The notes under the pieces: generated by a model
Databases searched by the model: none
Told to the model about the DNA's origin: nothing
Seen by the model: only the letters and a program-made list of their open reading frames with translations
Assembly (NCBI RefSeq): GCF_014863405.1
Contig: NZ_JACZZA010000002.1
Location: 186,001 to 250,000 of the forward strand
Reading direction: 5' to 3'
Source: Dyella acidiphila
GTDB lineage: Bacteria; Pseudomonadota; Gammaproteobacteria; Xanthomonadales; Rhodanobacteraceae
Length of the DNA stretch: 64,000 nt
Position numbers and translations under genes: made by a program
Shown here: positions 9,379 to 17,556 of the stretch, in pieces
Layout: each line of letters begins with the position of its first letter
How positions within the stretch are numbered: position 1 is the stretch's first letter

Positions 9379-10161
9379 TCAATTCGGCTTGCGGAACTTG
9401 AACATGAATTGATCCGTATGGCCGCGGATCGAGGCATCGAAGACCTTGTTGGTATGCGGGTCGCTCGGATTGCGCAGCACGCTGCTTTCGCCTGCGAACA
9501 CGAAGCCGGCCGATTCCACCTGCTTCTTGACGATGTCCGGATCGATGCGATGCAAGGTATCGGTATCGGCCATGCCGCTGCCTGCCGGCGCCACGTGGTC
9601 GATCACCACAAACAGGCCGCCCGGCTTCAGCGCCGCATACACTTGCTTGTCGAACGCCACCGGATCGACCTTGCCCATGAAGGTGTCCGGATAGTCGTGG
9701 TAATTCTGCGAGGTGAACACGATGTCCACCGATTCAGGCGCACTCAGCTGCGCGGCCGGCTGGCTGAGGATGGTGACGTTCGAATAATGCGGATCGGCGG
9801 CGATTTTCTGGGTGATCGTCACGTTGTCCGCATCTTCCTTGGCGTACTCGTTCGGCCACAGTGCATAGACATGCCCCTGCTTGCCGACGATACCGCTGAA
9901 CACGCGCGTGAAGTAGCCGCTGCCAGGGATCAGCTCCAGCACTTTCTGGCCTGGTTTTACCTGGGTGAAGACCATCACGTCGGTGATCTTGCGGCGCGCA
10001 TCGTTGCTGGCATCCTGCGCACGCGCCGGATCGCTGATGGCGGCCCTGACGTAGGGCGGTACGTAATACACCGCATGCATGTGATTGGCCTGCGGCGTCT
10101 GCGCCAGAGCAACTCCTGACAGACTGAGCGCCGCAAGCACGGCGATGGTTATCGAACGCAT
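9379..10161 (-). CDS. Exported methyltransferase-like protein (COG4798 type)
   Basis: This 260-residue protein has a Rossmann SAM-methyltransferase fold preceded by a Sec signal peptide (residues 1-20, ending SGVALAQ). Motif I is VLELIPGSGYFTRVFS, and a later LKPGGLFVVIDH strand matches motif post-III of class I methyltransferases. Proteins of this type are annotated as predicted methyltransferases, although export is odd because SAM is not expected in the periplasm. ATG at 10161; GGAGA lies just upstream. Substrate unknown; a repurposed or cofactor-free role is possible. Confidence 0.75.
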   Translation of the reverse strand: MRSITIAVLAALSLSGVALAQTPQANHMHAVYYVPPYVRAAISDPARAQDASNDARRKITDVMVFTQVKPGQKVLELIPGSGYFTRVFSGIVGKQGHVYALWPNEYAKEDADNVTITQKIAADPHYSNVTILSQPAAQLSAPESVDIVFTSQNYHDYPDTFMGKVDPVAFDKQVYAALKPGGLFVVIDHVAPAGSGMADTDTLHRIDPDIVKKQVESAGFVFAGESSVLRNPSDPHTNKVFDASIRGHTDQFMFKFRKPN

Positions 10162-10253
10162 GACGATCTCCTGGTTGAAGGGACGAGCCATCGCATCGAT
10201 TGTGCGCCCGCCCCTGCCGCCTTGATACCTGACCTTTGGGCCATGGTGCGTGT

Positions 10254-10841
10254 TCAGCTCGCCAGTGGCCAGCGGCCGAGCAGCTGATAGTGGCCCTTGC
10301 CCACCACGCTGTGGATCAGCAGCAAATGCTGCACCTGCCAGCTGATCGGCTCGACCGGCACGCTCTGCGGCAGTTCGCGCCGGGCGTAGGCCAGCGTCAC
10401 ATGCGGCGTGAACGGCCGCTCCGCGCGCCGATGCACGCCGATCTGCGCCAGCGCCTGCTCCACTTCCTGCCAGAGACTGAGCAGAAGCGGCGGCACCATG
10501 CTGCCGCGCAACACACACGGCGGTTCGCGGCCGCGGAAACTGGCGACGTAGTCCAGCGTCCAGGCAAACGACGGTGCATGCACGTTATCGGCGGCAAGCT
10601 TGGCCAGGGTGACCAGTTCCATCGGCAATTGCGGATAGTCGCCGAGAAAATTCAAGGTGGCATGGAAGCGCTCGGGCCTGGTCCAGCGCGCACGCAACTC
10701 GGGATGCTGTTCCGCCAAGCTGCGGGCAGCTTGCTGGATGCGATAGCGCACGGGCTCGTCCGGCATCAGTGCAAAGAACAGCCGATGGGTCTCGGGCGGC
10801 GGCGTATTGAAAAGACCGGTCTGTTTCACGCGCTCAGTCAT
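10254..10841 (-). CDS. thpR: RNA 2',3'-cyclic phosphodiesterase (ThpR/LigT family)
   Basis: This 2H phosphoesterase opens 2',3'-cyclic phosphates on RNA to 2'-phosphomonoesters and can ligate tRNA halves in vitro. The two HxTx motifs that define the family are both present: HATL (in RFHATLNFLG) and HVTL (in FTPHVTLAYAR). The family core opening, RLFFAL, follows a short polar N-terminus. Two ATGs are possible, 10841 and 10859; neither has a good Shine-Dalgarno sequence, and the shorter protein (195 aa) fits the family better. Neighbours are unrelated. Confidence 0.85.
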   Translation of the reverse strand: MTERVKQTGLFNTPPPETHRLFFALMPDEPVRYRIQQAARSLAEQHPELRARWTRPERFHATLNFLGDYPQLPMELVTLAKLAADNVHAPSFAWTLDYVASFRGREPPCVLRGSMVPPLLLSLWQEVEQALAQIGVHRRAERPFTPHVTLAYARRELPQSVPVEPISWQVQHLLLIHSVVGKGHYQLLGRWPLAS

Positions 10842-10910
10842 CGTGGAAGCGTACTGCATGAAAGCGGCTGCGTTAGGCTTGCATTCTTATTGCATACAGG
10901 TGTTCACCTC

Positions 10911-11711
10911 ATGAAGAACTCACCGGCCATCGCCACTTATGACGCACAGCCGATGCGCGATCGTGTCGTGCTGATTACCGGTGGCGCGCAAGGTATCAGC
11001 CGCGGCATTGCGCAGGCCGTACTGGCTGCGGGTGGCTCGGTCATGCTCGGCGATCTGGACAAGCAGGCCGGCACCGCGTGCTTGCAAGAGTGGCAACTCG
11101 GCAAACGCGCTGCCTTCCGCCAGCTCGATGTCTCGCGCGAAACCAGTGTGCGTCGCTGGATCGACACGGCGCTCGCGCACTTCGGCCATATCGATGGACT
11201 GGTCAACAACGCCGGCATCGCCGATCCGCACCAGGGACCGCTGCATGAGCTTTCGCTGGAAAAATGGAACCGCTATCTGGGCACCAATCTCACCGGCGCG
11301 TTTCTATGCTGCAAATATGCCCTGCCAGCCTTGAGCGATACGGGCGGCGCCATCGTCAACATCGCTTCCACCCGTGCACTGCAATCGGAACCGCACACCG
11401 AAGCCTATGCGGCCAGCAAGGGCGGCCTGGTCGCGCTGACCCATGCCATGGCCGTCAGCGCCGGCCCCGCGGTGCGCGTCAACGCGATCCTGCCCGGATG
11501 GATTGCCACCGATGCCTGGCAGAAACCGGAAACACGGCACAAGCCCAAGCTCAGCCGGGCCGATCACGCGCAGCATCCGGTCGGCCGGGTCGGCACGCCG
11601 GAAGATATCGGCGCGCTGGCAGTCTATCTATTGGGCTCCGCGTCCGGCTTCGTCAGCGGCCAGCACTTTGTGGTGGATGGCGGCATGACGGTCAAGATGC
11701 AGTACGTCTGA
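10911..11711 (+). CDS. SDR family oxidoreductase
   Basis: This classical short-chain dehydrogenase/reductase has 266 residues. The nucleotide-binding TGGAQGISRGIA motif is near residue 22, NNAG appears mid-protein, and the catalytic YAASKGG (Tyr-x3-Lys) follows the Ser strand NIAST. The C-terminus has the usual SGFVSGQHFVVDGGMT. The Asp after beta-2 (in GDLDKQ) favours NAD(H). The substrate is unknown. It is a single gene, divergent from thpR, with only 69 nt between starts, so they probably share a promoter region. Confidence 0.87.
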   Translation: MKNSPAIATYDAQPMRDRVVLITGGAQGISRGIAQAVLAAGGSVMLGDLDKQAGTACLQEWQLGKRAAFRQLDVSRETSVRRWIDTALAHFGHIDGLVNNAGIADPHQGPLHELSLEKWNRYLGTNLTGAFLCCKYALPALSDTGGAIVNIASTRALQSEPHTEAYAASKGGLVALTHAMAVSAGPAVRVNAILPGWIATDAWQKPETRHKPKLSRADHAQHPVGRVGTPEDIGALAVYLLGSASGFVSGQHFVVDGGMTVKMQYV

Positions 11712-11717
11712 GGCAGC

Positions 11718-12218
11718 TCAGCCCGCATCGCGCAGAAACACCGGCAAATCGGTGGTCGGCACACTGGCGCCAAGGCTGTACATCATCATCGCCACGTGGC
11801 CGCGGTGATAGCTCGCATGATTGACTACATGCTGCAGGATCTCGCCGCGGCGCAGCACACCTTCGCCGCCGCCGATGAAGGTGAAGCTCACCGGGTCGTC
11901 GCAGTGCTGCTCATCCAGCGCTGCGGTGTAGGCGACGTACCAGTCGTTGATCTGCATCTGTTGCGTGTACAGCGTGGCGAAGTCCGGACAATCTTCCGGA
12001 TTACGCGAAGTGAAACCGTGCGGCACACCTTGCAGATGCGCTTGCCACACCTGGTCCATCGCATTGAGGTGATGCAGCGTGCGCAGCAGGCTGCCGAAGA
12101 TGATCGGCTGCGAGCGTGTCAGCGCCTGCTCGGGCACGTTGGCCAGCGACTGGTAAATCAACCGGTCGGCCCACGCGCGGTAACGGGCAAGCATTTGCAG
12201 GTTTTGCGGCTGCGACAT
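11718..12218 (-). CDS. DinB family protein (putative metal-dependent thiol-type enzyme)
   Basis: The product is 166 residues and an all-helical DinB/YfiT four-helix-bundle protein. Three metal-ligand histidines are visible: one in LHHLNAMD near residue 50 and two in VVNHASYHRGHV near residue 138. Relatives include bacillithiol- or mycothiol-dependent transferases and hydrolases, but most members are uncharacterised. It is convergent with the SDR gene, with 6 nt between stops. Cytoplasmic; no signal peptide. Confidence 0.85.
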   Translation of the reverse strand: MSQPQNLQMLARYRAWADRLIYQSLANVPEQALTRSQPIIFGSLLRTLHHLNAMDQVWQAHLQGVPHGFTSRNPEDCPDFATLYTQQMQINDWYVAYTAALDEQHCDDPVSFTFIGGGEGVLRRGEILQHVVNHASYHRGHVAMMMYSLGASVPTTDLPVFLRDAG

Positions 12219-12495
12219 GGCGGTTATCCGGGGTGGGAGGCGGCCATGATACCGGCTGCTCCCGGCCGGAAAAATCGCGAACGTGCGATAGCCTGCGCCG
12301 ATGAACGCCGCGCCTGTTTAACCACGATTTGGGTTGCAGCAAATCCAGGCAACACAACGTCTTGCGAAATTCACGCAAACATGCAGCGCAAGTTTTCCGC
12401 TGAACACAGCTGAACTTGGCGGCTTTTCGCTGTATGTAATCGCGCGTTTTCTCGCGTTTTCTCCTGTACGGTGCACGCCGAGGAGGAGACACCCC

Positions 12496-13626
12496 ATGAA
12501 AACAATGACTTCCACGCAATATTTTTCGACGAAGCGTCGCTGGCTCGCGCGCTCCGCCGCAGCATTGTTCGCCGCTGCAACTGCGCTCACCGCGCTGCCG
12601 CAGCAGGCGCATGCCGGTGTCTTTATCGGCGTCGGTATTTCGGTCGGCTTTCCGCCGCCGGTATTGCCGGTTTACGTGCAGCCGGTTATTCCCGCACCAG
12701 GCTATATCTGGACGCCGGGCTACTGGGCATGGAACGGCGTCGAGTACTACTGGGTGCCGGGCACCTGGGTGCTGCCGCCGTTCTATGGTGCACTGTGGAC
12801 GCCGGGCTACTGGGGCTGGGCCGGAGGCGTATACGCCTTTCATGCCGGTTACTGGGGTACGCATGTCGGCTTCTACGGCGGCGTGAACTATGGCTTCGGC
12901 TACACCGGTGTGGGCTATCTCGGCGGCCACTGGGGGGCGGGTGGTTTCTACTACAACCGCTCCGTGAATCAGTTCGGCGGCGTGCACGTCACCAACGTGT
13001 ACAACCAGACCATCGTGCATAACACCTTCATCAACCGCACCAGCTATAACGGCGGCCAGGGTGGTCTTAGCGCACGCGCCACGCCGCAGCAGATGGCTTT
13101 TGCACGCGATCCGCACAATGTCGGCCCGATCGCCGCGCAGCAGACGCAGATGCGTGCAGCCAGCCAGAATCGCGCGATGTTTGCCTCGGTCAATCACGGC
13201 AGTCCGGCGATTGCCGCGACCCAGCGCCCGGGCGTATTCAACGGGGCCGGCGTGATGGCGGCGCGTGGTGCCGCAGCACCCGGAGCGGCAGCCGGCCGCT
13301 TCACGCCGGCAGCCGCCAACGTGCAGCACGTAAACAACAACATGGCGCTGCGCTCGGCCAGCTATGCACCGCATGCCAACACCGCCGCGCGCCCGGCCAG
13401 CGTCAATCGCAGCGCGTATCACCCGTCGACGGTCAATCGCGGCAACTACAGTGCGCACACTGCGAGCTCGTACCGGCCGGCAGCCAGCAGTTATCGGGCA
13501 GCTCCGAGCTATCACGCTGCGCCGCAGTATCACGCTGCGCAGAGCTACCATCCCGCAGCGGCACCGCGAGGCGGTGGCGGTGGCCGGCCGTCCGGTGGTG
13601 GCGGCCACGACTCGCGTCACGGCTAA
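12496..13626 (+). CDS. Secreted YXWGXW-repeat protein
   Basis: This 376-residue exported protein has a signal peptide ending around QAHA (residues 1-36). The first half is aromatic- and glycine-rich, with repeats of the YXWGXW type: PGYWAWNG, PGTWVLPP, PGYWGWAG and AGYWGTHV. The second half is Ala/Ser/Asn-rich, and the C-terminus carries SYRAAPSYHAAPQYHAA repeats and a Gly-rich tail with His. YXWGXW proteins are common in proteobacterial envelopes, but their function is not established. A strong AGGAGGAG ribosome site precedes the ATG. A clear terminator follows. Confidence 0.8.
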   Translation: MKTMTSTQYFSTKRRWLARSAAALFAAATALTALPQQAHAGVFIGVGISVGFPPPVLPVYVQPVIPAPGYIWTPGYWAWNGVEYYWVPGTWVLPPFYGALWTPGYWGWAGGVYAFHAGYWGTHVGFYGGVNYGFGYTGVGYLGGHWGAGGFYYNRSVNQFGGVHVTNVYNQTIVHNTFINRTSYNGGQGGLSARATPQQMAFARDPHNVGPIAAQQTQMRAASQNRAMFASVNHGSPAIAATQRPGVFNGAGVMAARGAAAPGAAAGRFTPAAANVQHVNNNMALRSASYAPHANTAARPASVNRSAYHPSTVNRGNYSAHTASSYRPAASSYRAAPSYHAAPQYHAAQSYHPAAAPRGGGGGRPSGGGGHDSRHG

Positions 13627-13652
13627 GCCGTTCTATCTACGGCATGCACTGG

Positions 13653-13685
13653 AACCCCGGGAGCGTCGCTCCCGGGGTTTTTCTT
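13653..13685 (+). terminator. Rho-independent terminator of the YXWGXW gene
   Basis: AACCCCGGGAGC pairs with GCTCCCGGGGTT around a 2-nt loop and runs directly into TTTTTC. It begins 26 nt after the stop codon. Confidence 0.9.
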
Positions 13686-13710
13686 TATCTATTGCAAGAG
13701 ATCGTGTGCA

Positions 13711-13744
13711 AAAAGAAACCCCGCCAGCGGCGGGGTTTCTTTTA
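13711..13744 (-). terminator. Rho-independent terminator of the DUF3014 gene (bidirectional)
   Basis: AAAAGAAACCCCGCC pairs with GGCGGGGTTTCTTTT. The symmetrical A and T tracts let it work both ways. It lies 7 nt past the minus-strand stop at 13751. Confidence 0.9.
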
Positions 13745-13750
13745 TCCGAT

Positions 13751-14608
13751 TCAGTGCGCGATCTGCCCGCCGGCCAACAGGCTGCGAATCATGCGCAACT
13801 TCGCCTTGAATTGCTGCTCATTGGCCGGCCCCATGCGCAGCATCAGCTTTTGGCCGTTGGACAGCGACTGCAATTGAGGATCGACGAACAGATAACGCGA
13901 GCCCGATTTGGTCACGGCAATCGAGGCATGCAGATCGGGAGCGGCGAGCATGTCATCAATCGCCACGATCAGGCGATCGTTGAAGTAGCCATGCGGATAA
14001 CCGAGCTCGCGGTACGCCTGCTGGAACAAGGGATAGTTATGCCGGTACCAGTCGACCAGCGTATGCGGATCGGCGCTTTCCAGCACGGCTACATACGGAT
14101 CGTAGCGCCCGGCATTGCCCGGACCGATCACGGTGACGCCATTGGCCTGCACGGTCTGCAGGCTGCCCGCCGGCGTGTGTAGCGGCAAGATGTAGTTGCT
14201 GCCCATGCTGTGGCGCGGCAGCGCATCGACCGTGGCGACGGTGCGCGAGATGATCTGATTAGGTACAAGCAGCGCATGCAGATCGCCGCCTGCGGCCAGT
14301 TTGGACAATGCATCAAGCACGCTGGCATCGCTGTCGCCCAACGCCGGCAGCGGTGCTGTGGACGCCGATACAGGGCCTGCCGCCGCTTGTGCGATGGGGT
14401 GCTCGATAGCCGTGGATGCACTGCTCGCCGGCGCATTCGATGAAGAGGACGCGGTCGGCAATGTGGTCTGCTCATTGCCCGGCGTTGCCTTGGGCTGCAT
14501 CGCCATGCGCACCAGATAGACGCCTGCCGCAACGATGGCGAGCACCACCACGATCGCCACCAACCAGCTGGCGTAAGAGCTGCGCTTTTTGCTTCTTCTA
14601 GGGTTCAC
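13751..14608 (-). CDS. DUF3014 domain membrane-anchored protein
   Basis: The product is 285 residues. A single N-terminal membrane anchor (about residues 14-34, SWLVAIVVVLAIVAAGVYLV) is followed by a Ser/Ala/Pro linker (about 40-95) and then a globular domain matching DUF3014. The domain, from about residue 100 on, is predicted periplasmic. GTG start at 14608 with AGG upstream. No function is known for DUF3014; in related genomes it is usually a single gene, as here. Confidence 0.75.
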   Translation of the reverse strand: MNPRRSKKRSSYASWLVAIVVVLAIVAAGVYLVRMAMQPKATPGNEQTTLPTASSSSNAPASSASTAIEHPIAQAAAGPVSASTAPLPALGDSDASVLDALSKLAAGGDLHALLVPNQIISRTVATVDALPRHSMGSNYILPLHTPAGSLQTVQANGVTVIGPGNAGRYDPYVAVLESADPHTLVDWYRHNYPLFQQAYRELGYPHGYFNDRLIVAIDDMLAAPDLHASIAVTKSGSRYLFVDPQLQSLSNGQKLMLRMGPANEQQFKAKLRMIRSLLAGGQIAH

Positions 14609-14737
14609 GCTACGACCTGTTTCACAATGAGTACCCGATTGTGACAGGCATGGCGGCGGTTTGTTCGCTCAGCGGCACGGCGCGAGCGGCTACGCACCGG
14701 ATATCCGCAAATGAATGGCCCTGCTTTTCTGCTGCGT

Positions 14738-15706
14738 TCAGGCGACGCGAAAATGGCCGTCTGCGGCCGCAGCGCCGGCCGCTTCCGCGGTGTCGGCGTC
14801 GAGCGATCGGACCGGCACCACCGGCGGAAAACTGTCTTCGCGGTTGAAGAACAGGCTGCTGGCGGCGTACAGCTCCTCATACGAGGCCAGACGCTCGCGC
14901 AGCAATTCGCGCAATTGCGGGCCGAACAAATGGTCGACCTTGCTCTCGGTCTGTTGCGGCAGGCCGCTGAGCGCATCGCGCTTCCACGGCTCGGTCTTGA
15001 GGTCGGCAATATTCTGATGGCAGGTCTGATCCAGCTCGACCTGCGTCGGCAGCTCCAGAAAGCTGCACAGGCGATGCCATTCCTCTGCCGGGTTCTGCAT
15101 CAGATCTTCGAGGAAAATGAAATGATGGTTGCGCGTACCAATGCGCGAGCGATGCACCTCCGCCGCACGATTCCAACGCACCACCCACTGCATCAGGCCG
15201 CCACTGAAGGATTTGTTGCCATAGCGCATTTCGGCATCGGTAATCGACGCCAGCACGTCGATGCCGGGACGGATCACATGGATCACCCGCGCTTCGGGCA
15301 AATAGCGCTCGATTTCCGGCAGATAGTGCAGATGATGCGGCGTCTTTTCGATCCACATGGAGCGGCCGCCCTGCTCGGCAAGGCCATCCAGAATTTCGAT
15401 GAAGCGCGCTACGCAGTCGTCCTGGAACCAGGGCGCGCGCGAAAGCGGCTGTTCGGGCCCCAGCAGCGATTGCTGCAATTGCATGAATTCGCGGCGGCCG
15501 TAACGGCGGGTCAGGCCCAGCCGGCGCGCCATCTTGCGGCTGCGCGGCCTGGCCTCTTCGTCGCCCAGGCGGCAATGCAGGCCGCCCAGCAGGCGCGGGA
15601 AGAAACCGGTTTCGGGGAGGGTGAAAACCTGGGGATGCCTGGCCAGCATGGCCTGCACGATAGTGGTGCCTGACCGCGGGCACCCGACGACAAAGGTTCG
15701 TTGCAT
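14738..15706 (-). CDS. Sulfotransferase family protein
   Basis: This 322-residue protein uses PAPS to sulfate an unknown acceptor. The 5'-phosphosulfate loop GCPRSGTT sits at residues 8-15, right after the first strand, and the 3'-phosphate region VIHVIRPGIDVLAS follows about residue 138, with the conserved Arg-Pro. No signal peptide is present, so it should act in the cytoplasm, for example on a lipid, glycan or peptide precursor. It is divergent from a diguanylate cyclase; the intergenic region contains a strong nested dyad. No PAPS synthesis genes are nearby. Confidence 0.83.
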   Translation of the reverse strand: MQRTFVVGCPRSGTTIVQAMLARHPQVFTLPETGFFPRLLGGLHCRLGDEEARPRSRKMARRLGLTRRYGRREFMQLQQSLLGPEQPLSRAPWFQDDCVARFIEILDGLAEQGGRSMWIEKTPHHLHYLPEIERYLPEARVIHVIRPGIDVLASITDAEMRYGNKSFSGGLMQWVVRWNRAAEVHRSRIGTRNHHFIFLEDLMQNPAEEWHRLCSFLELPTQVELDQTCHQNIADLKTEPWKRDALSGLPQQTESKVDHLFGPQLRELLRERLASYEELYAASSLFFNREDSFPPVVPVRSLDADTAEAAGAAAADGHFRVA

Positions 15707-16050
15707 GAGCAGCTTACGCCCCCCGCTTTTTTATTGACTACTGATCGTGCGTCGTATCGCGTCGGCGCTGCTTTAACTACTTAACGCGTCAGATTTGGCT
15801 TACTGGCGTGTCAGGTTACTGTAAGTTGACGCAACTTACACATAACTGACACGTGTGTCCACATCGCCGGGGCCCCGTTTACAGTACTTAACCAGCTCGA
15901 GCCCCTTATACGCGGCTCAAGCCCGCTCAGGGCCGGCCGGTCCTGCGCTGATTTGCAGCAAATAACCGGCCCGCGCAGCCCTTAGCCGTCGCTTCGGCAC
16001 GACCCGTGCATGACCCAGGCAACCCGATCTGCCTGGCCATCCGCGGAGAC
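15707..16050. other. Divergent intergenic region
   Basis: This 344-nt stretch separates the sulfotransferase and cyclase starts. No small gene is convincing. It contains the dyad at 15807-15853 and a third partial copy of its GTCAG half near 15786-15793, so it looks regulatory. Confidence 0.6.
15807..15853. promoter_or_regulatory. Nested 47-bp dyad, likely operator
   Basis: Two 22-nt arms match at 18 of 22 positions around an ACG centre. The outer part is CGTGTCAG paired with CTGACACG; the inner part is TGTAAGTTG paired with CAACTTACA (perfect 9 bp). Four mismatches lie between the two matching blocks. Position between divergent genes suggests a transcription-factor site controlling one or both; an RNA hairpin is the alternative. 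Confidence 0.55.
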
Positions 16051-17445
16051 ATGGAAACCAACAGCTGCCCGCCCCTGCCCACCGTCATGGACCTGCTCCT
16101 TGACGCGATCTGCGTGGTCGACACGCAGGGTCGGTACGTGTACGTGAGCGCAGCTTACGAGCGGATCTTCGGCTACGCGCCAGAGGAGGTGCTGGGGCGC
16201 CCGATGATCGAGCTGGTGCATCCGGAGGACCGCGCACGCACCCTGCAGATGGCCGACCAGATCATGAGCGGCCAGCCCAACCCCAGCTTCCAGAATCGCT
16301 ATATCCGCAAGGACGGCCGGGTGGTGCACATCATGTGGTCGGCCCGCTGGTCGGAGGCCGACCAGGTACGCATTGCGGTGGCGCACGACATCACCGAACT
16401 CAAGCGCGCCGAAGGCGTACAGGACGCGCTGCTGGCGATTTCCGAAGCGGCCCATACGGCCAAGGACCTGCTGGCGCTGTTCCAGCGCATCCACCAGATC
16501 ATCGATGGCCTGCTGCCGGCCCGCAATTGCTACGTGGCCTTGTACGACGAACGCCAGGACGAGCTGAGTTTTCCCTATTACGTCGACGAATACGACGAAG
16601 CACCGCCGCCGCGTCCGCTGAGCCAGGCCACGCTTACTGGCGAGGTCATCCGTACCGGCAAGCCCCTGCTGCTCACGCCCAGCACCCGGCCGGCGATCCT
16701 GGACGGGCGCCTGCATTATGTCGGGCGCGATTCGCTGGACTGGCTGGGCCTGCCGCTCAGCACACCGAGCGGCTGCATCGGCGCAATCGTGGTGCAGAGT
16801 TATTCCGGCGAAGTGCGCTACACCACGGAAGACCAGGCGCTATTGCAGTTCGTCTCCAATCAGATCGCCGCTGCCATCGAGCGCAAGCGCAACGCGACCT
16901 GGCTGCAATACATCGCCGGCCATGATGTGCTTACCGCGCTGCCCAACCGCGAGCTGTTCTACGACCGGCTGGAAACGGCGTTGGCCGTGGCGCGCCGCGA
17001 CCAGCTGCAGCTGTCCGTGCTGTACATCGACCTGGACCGCTTCAAGCAGGCCAACGACAGCCATGGCCACGACGTGGGCGATCAGCTGCTGCGCGAGGCG
17101 GCGCGGCGCATTCGCCTGTGCCTGCGCGAATCCGATACGGTCGGGCGCCTGGGCGGCGACGAGTTCGCAGTATTGCTGCTGGGCGTGCATCGGTCGGAGG
17201 ATGCCTGCGTGGTGGCCGAGAAAATCCGCGACATGCTCAACCAGCCGTTCGAGCTGAACGGCCATTGCCTGCAGATCTCCTCCAGCATCGGCATTGCGGT
17301 GTATCCCGAGCATGGCCAGGATCGCAAACGCCTGATGCGTCATGCCGACACCGCCATGTATACCGCCAAGCGGCGCGGACGCAATCAACTGGGCATGGCC
17401 GAGATCGCCGACTTCAGCGAGGACGATGCGCCGCTGGACGCCTAG
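16051..17445 (+). CDS. PAS-GAF-GGDEF diguanylate cyclase
   Basis: This 464-residue cytosolic sensor cyclase makes c-di-GMP from two GTP. A PAS domain (about 12-125, with LLLDAICVVDTQGRYVYVS and a PAC end) is followed by a GAF domain (about 135-285) and a GGDEF domain (about 300-455). The active-site GGDEF is intact at 368-372, and the product-inhibition RxxD site (RESD, Arg359) stands five residues before it. The ATG at 16051 follows GCGGAGAC; a GTG at 16006 would add 15 residues without a better ribosome site. No transmembrane segment, so the input should be an intracellular ligand or redox state. Confidence 0.92.
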   Translation: METNSCPPLPTVMDLLLDAICVVDTQGRYVYVSAAYERIFGYAPEEVLGRPMIELVHPEDRARTLQMADQIMSGQPNPSFQNRYIRKDGRVVHIMWSARWSEADQVRIAVAHDITELKRAEGVQDALLAISEAAHTAKDLLALFQRIHQIIDGLLPARNCYVALYDERQDELSFPYYVDEYDEAPPPRPLSQATLTGEVIRTGKPLLLTPSTRPAILDGRLHYVGRDSLDWLGLPLSTPSGCIGAIVVQSYSGEVRYTTEDQALLQFVSNQIAAAIERKRNATWLQYIAGHDVLTALPNRELFYDRLETALAVARRDQLQLSVLYIDLDRFKQANDSHGHDVGDQLLREAARRIRLCLRESDTVGRLGGDEFAVLLLGVHRSEDACVVAEKIRDMLNQPFELNGHCLQISSSIGIAVYPEHGQDRKRLMRHADTAMYTAKRRGRNQLGMAEIADFSEDDAPLDA

Positions 17446-17454
17446 CGCAGCCGC

Positions 17455-17486
17455 AAAAAGGCCACCGGCACTCCGTACCGGTGGCC
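17455..17486 (-). terminator. Terminator on the minus strand after the modular chitinase gene
   Basis: GGCCACCGG pairs with CCGGTGGCC, and the plus-strand AAAAA before it becomes a U run on the minus strand. It terminates the chitinase transcript, and its far side abuts the cyclase stop. Confidence 0.75.
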
Positions 17487-17505
17487 CGCCCTGCAGCGCT
17501 GCACC

Positions 17506-17540
17506 GCTGGCGGCCCGGGCATGCCTCCCGGGCCGCCAGC
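17506..17540. terminator. Perfect 14-bp stem hairpin
   Basis: GCTGGCGGCCCGGG pairs with CCCGGGCCGCCAGC around a 7-nt loop, immediately downstream of the chitinase stop. It probably protects the mRNA 3' end or adds to termination with 17455-17486. Confidence 0.55.
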
Positions 17541-17556
17541 GGCTTCCCCCTGCTCG

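Noticed and set aside
10236-10910. Long N-terminal extension of the SDR frame
   Set aside because: The region is antisense to thpR, and the SDR family starts near 10911; the extension is a shadow.
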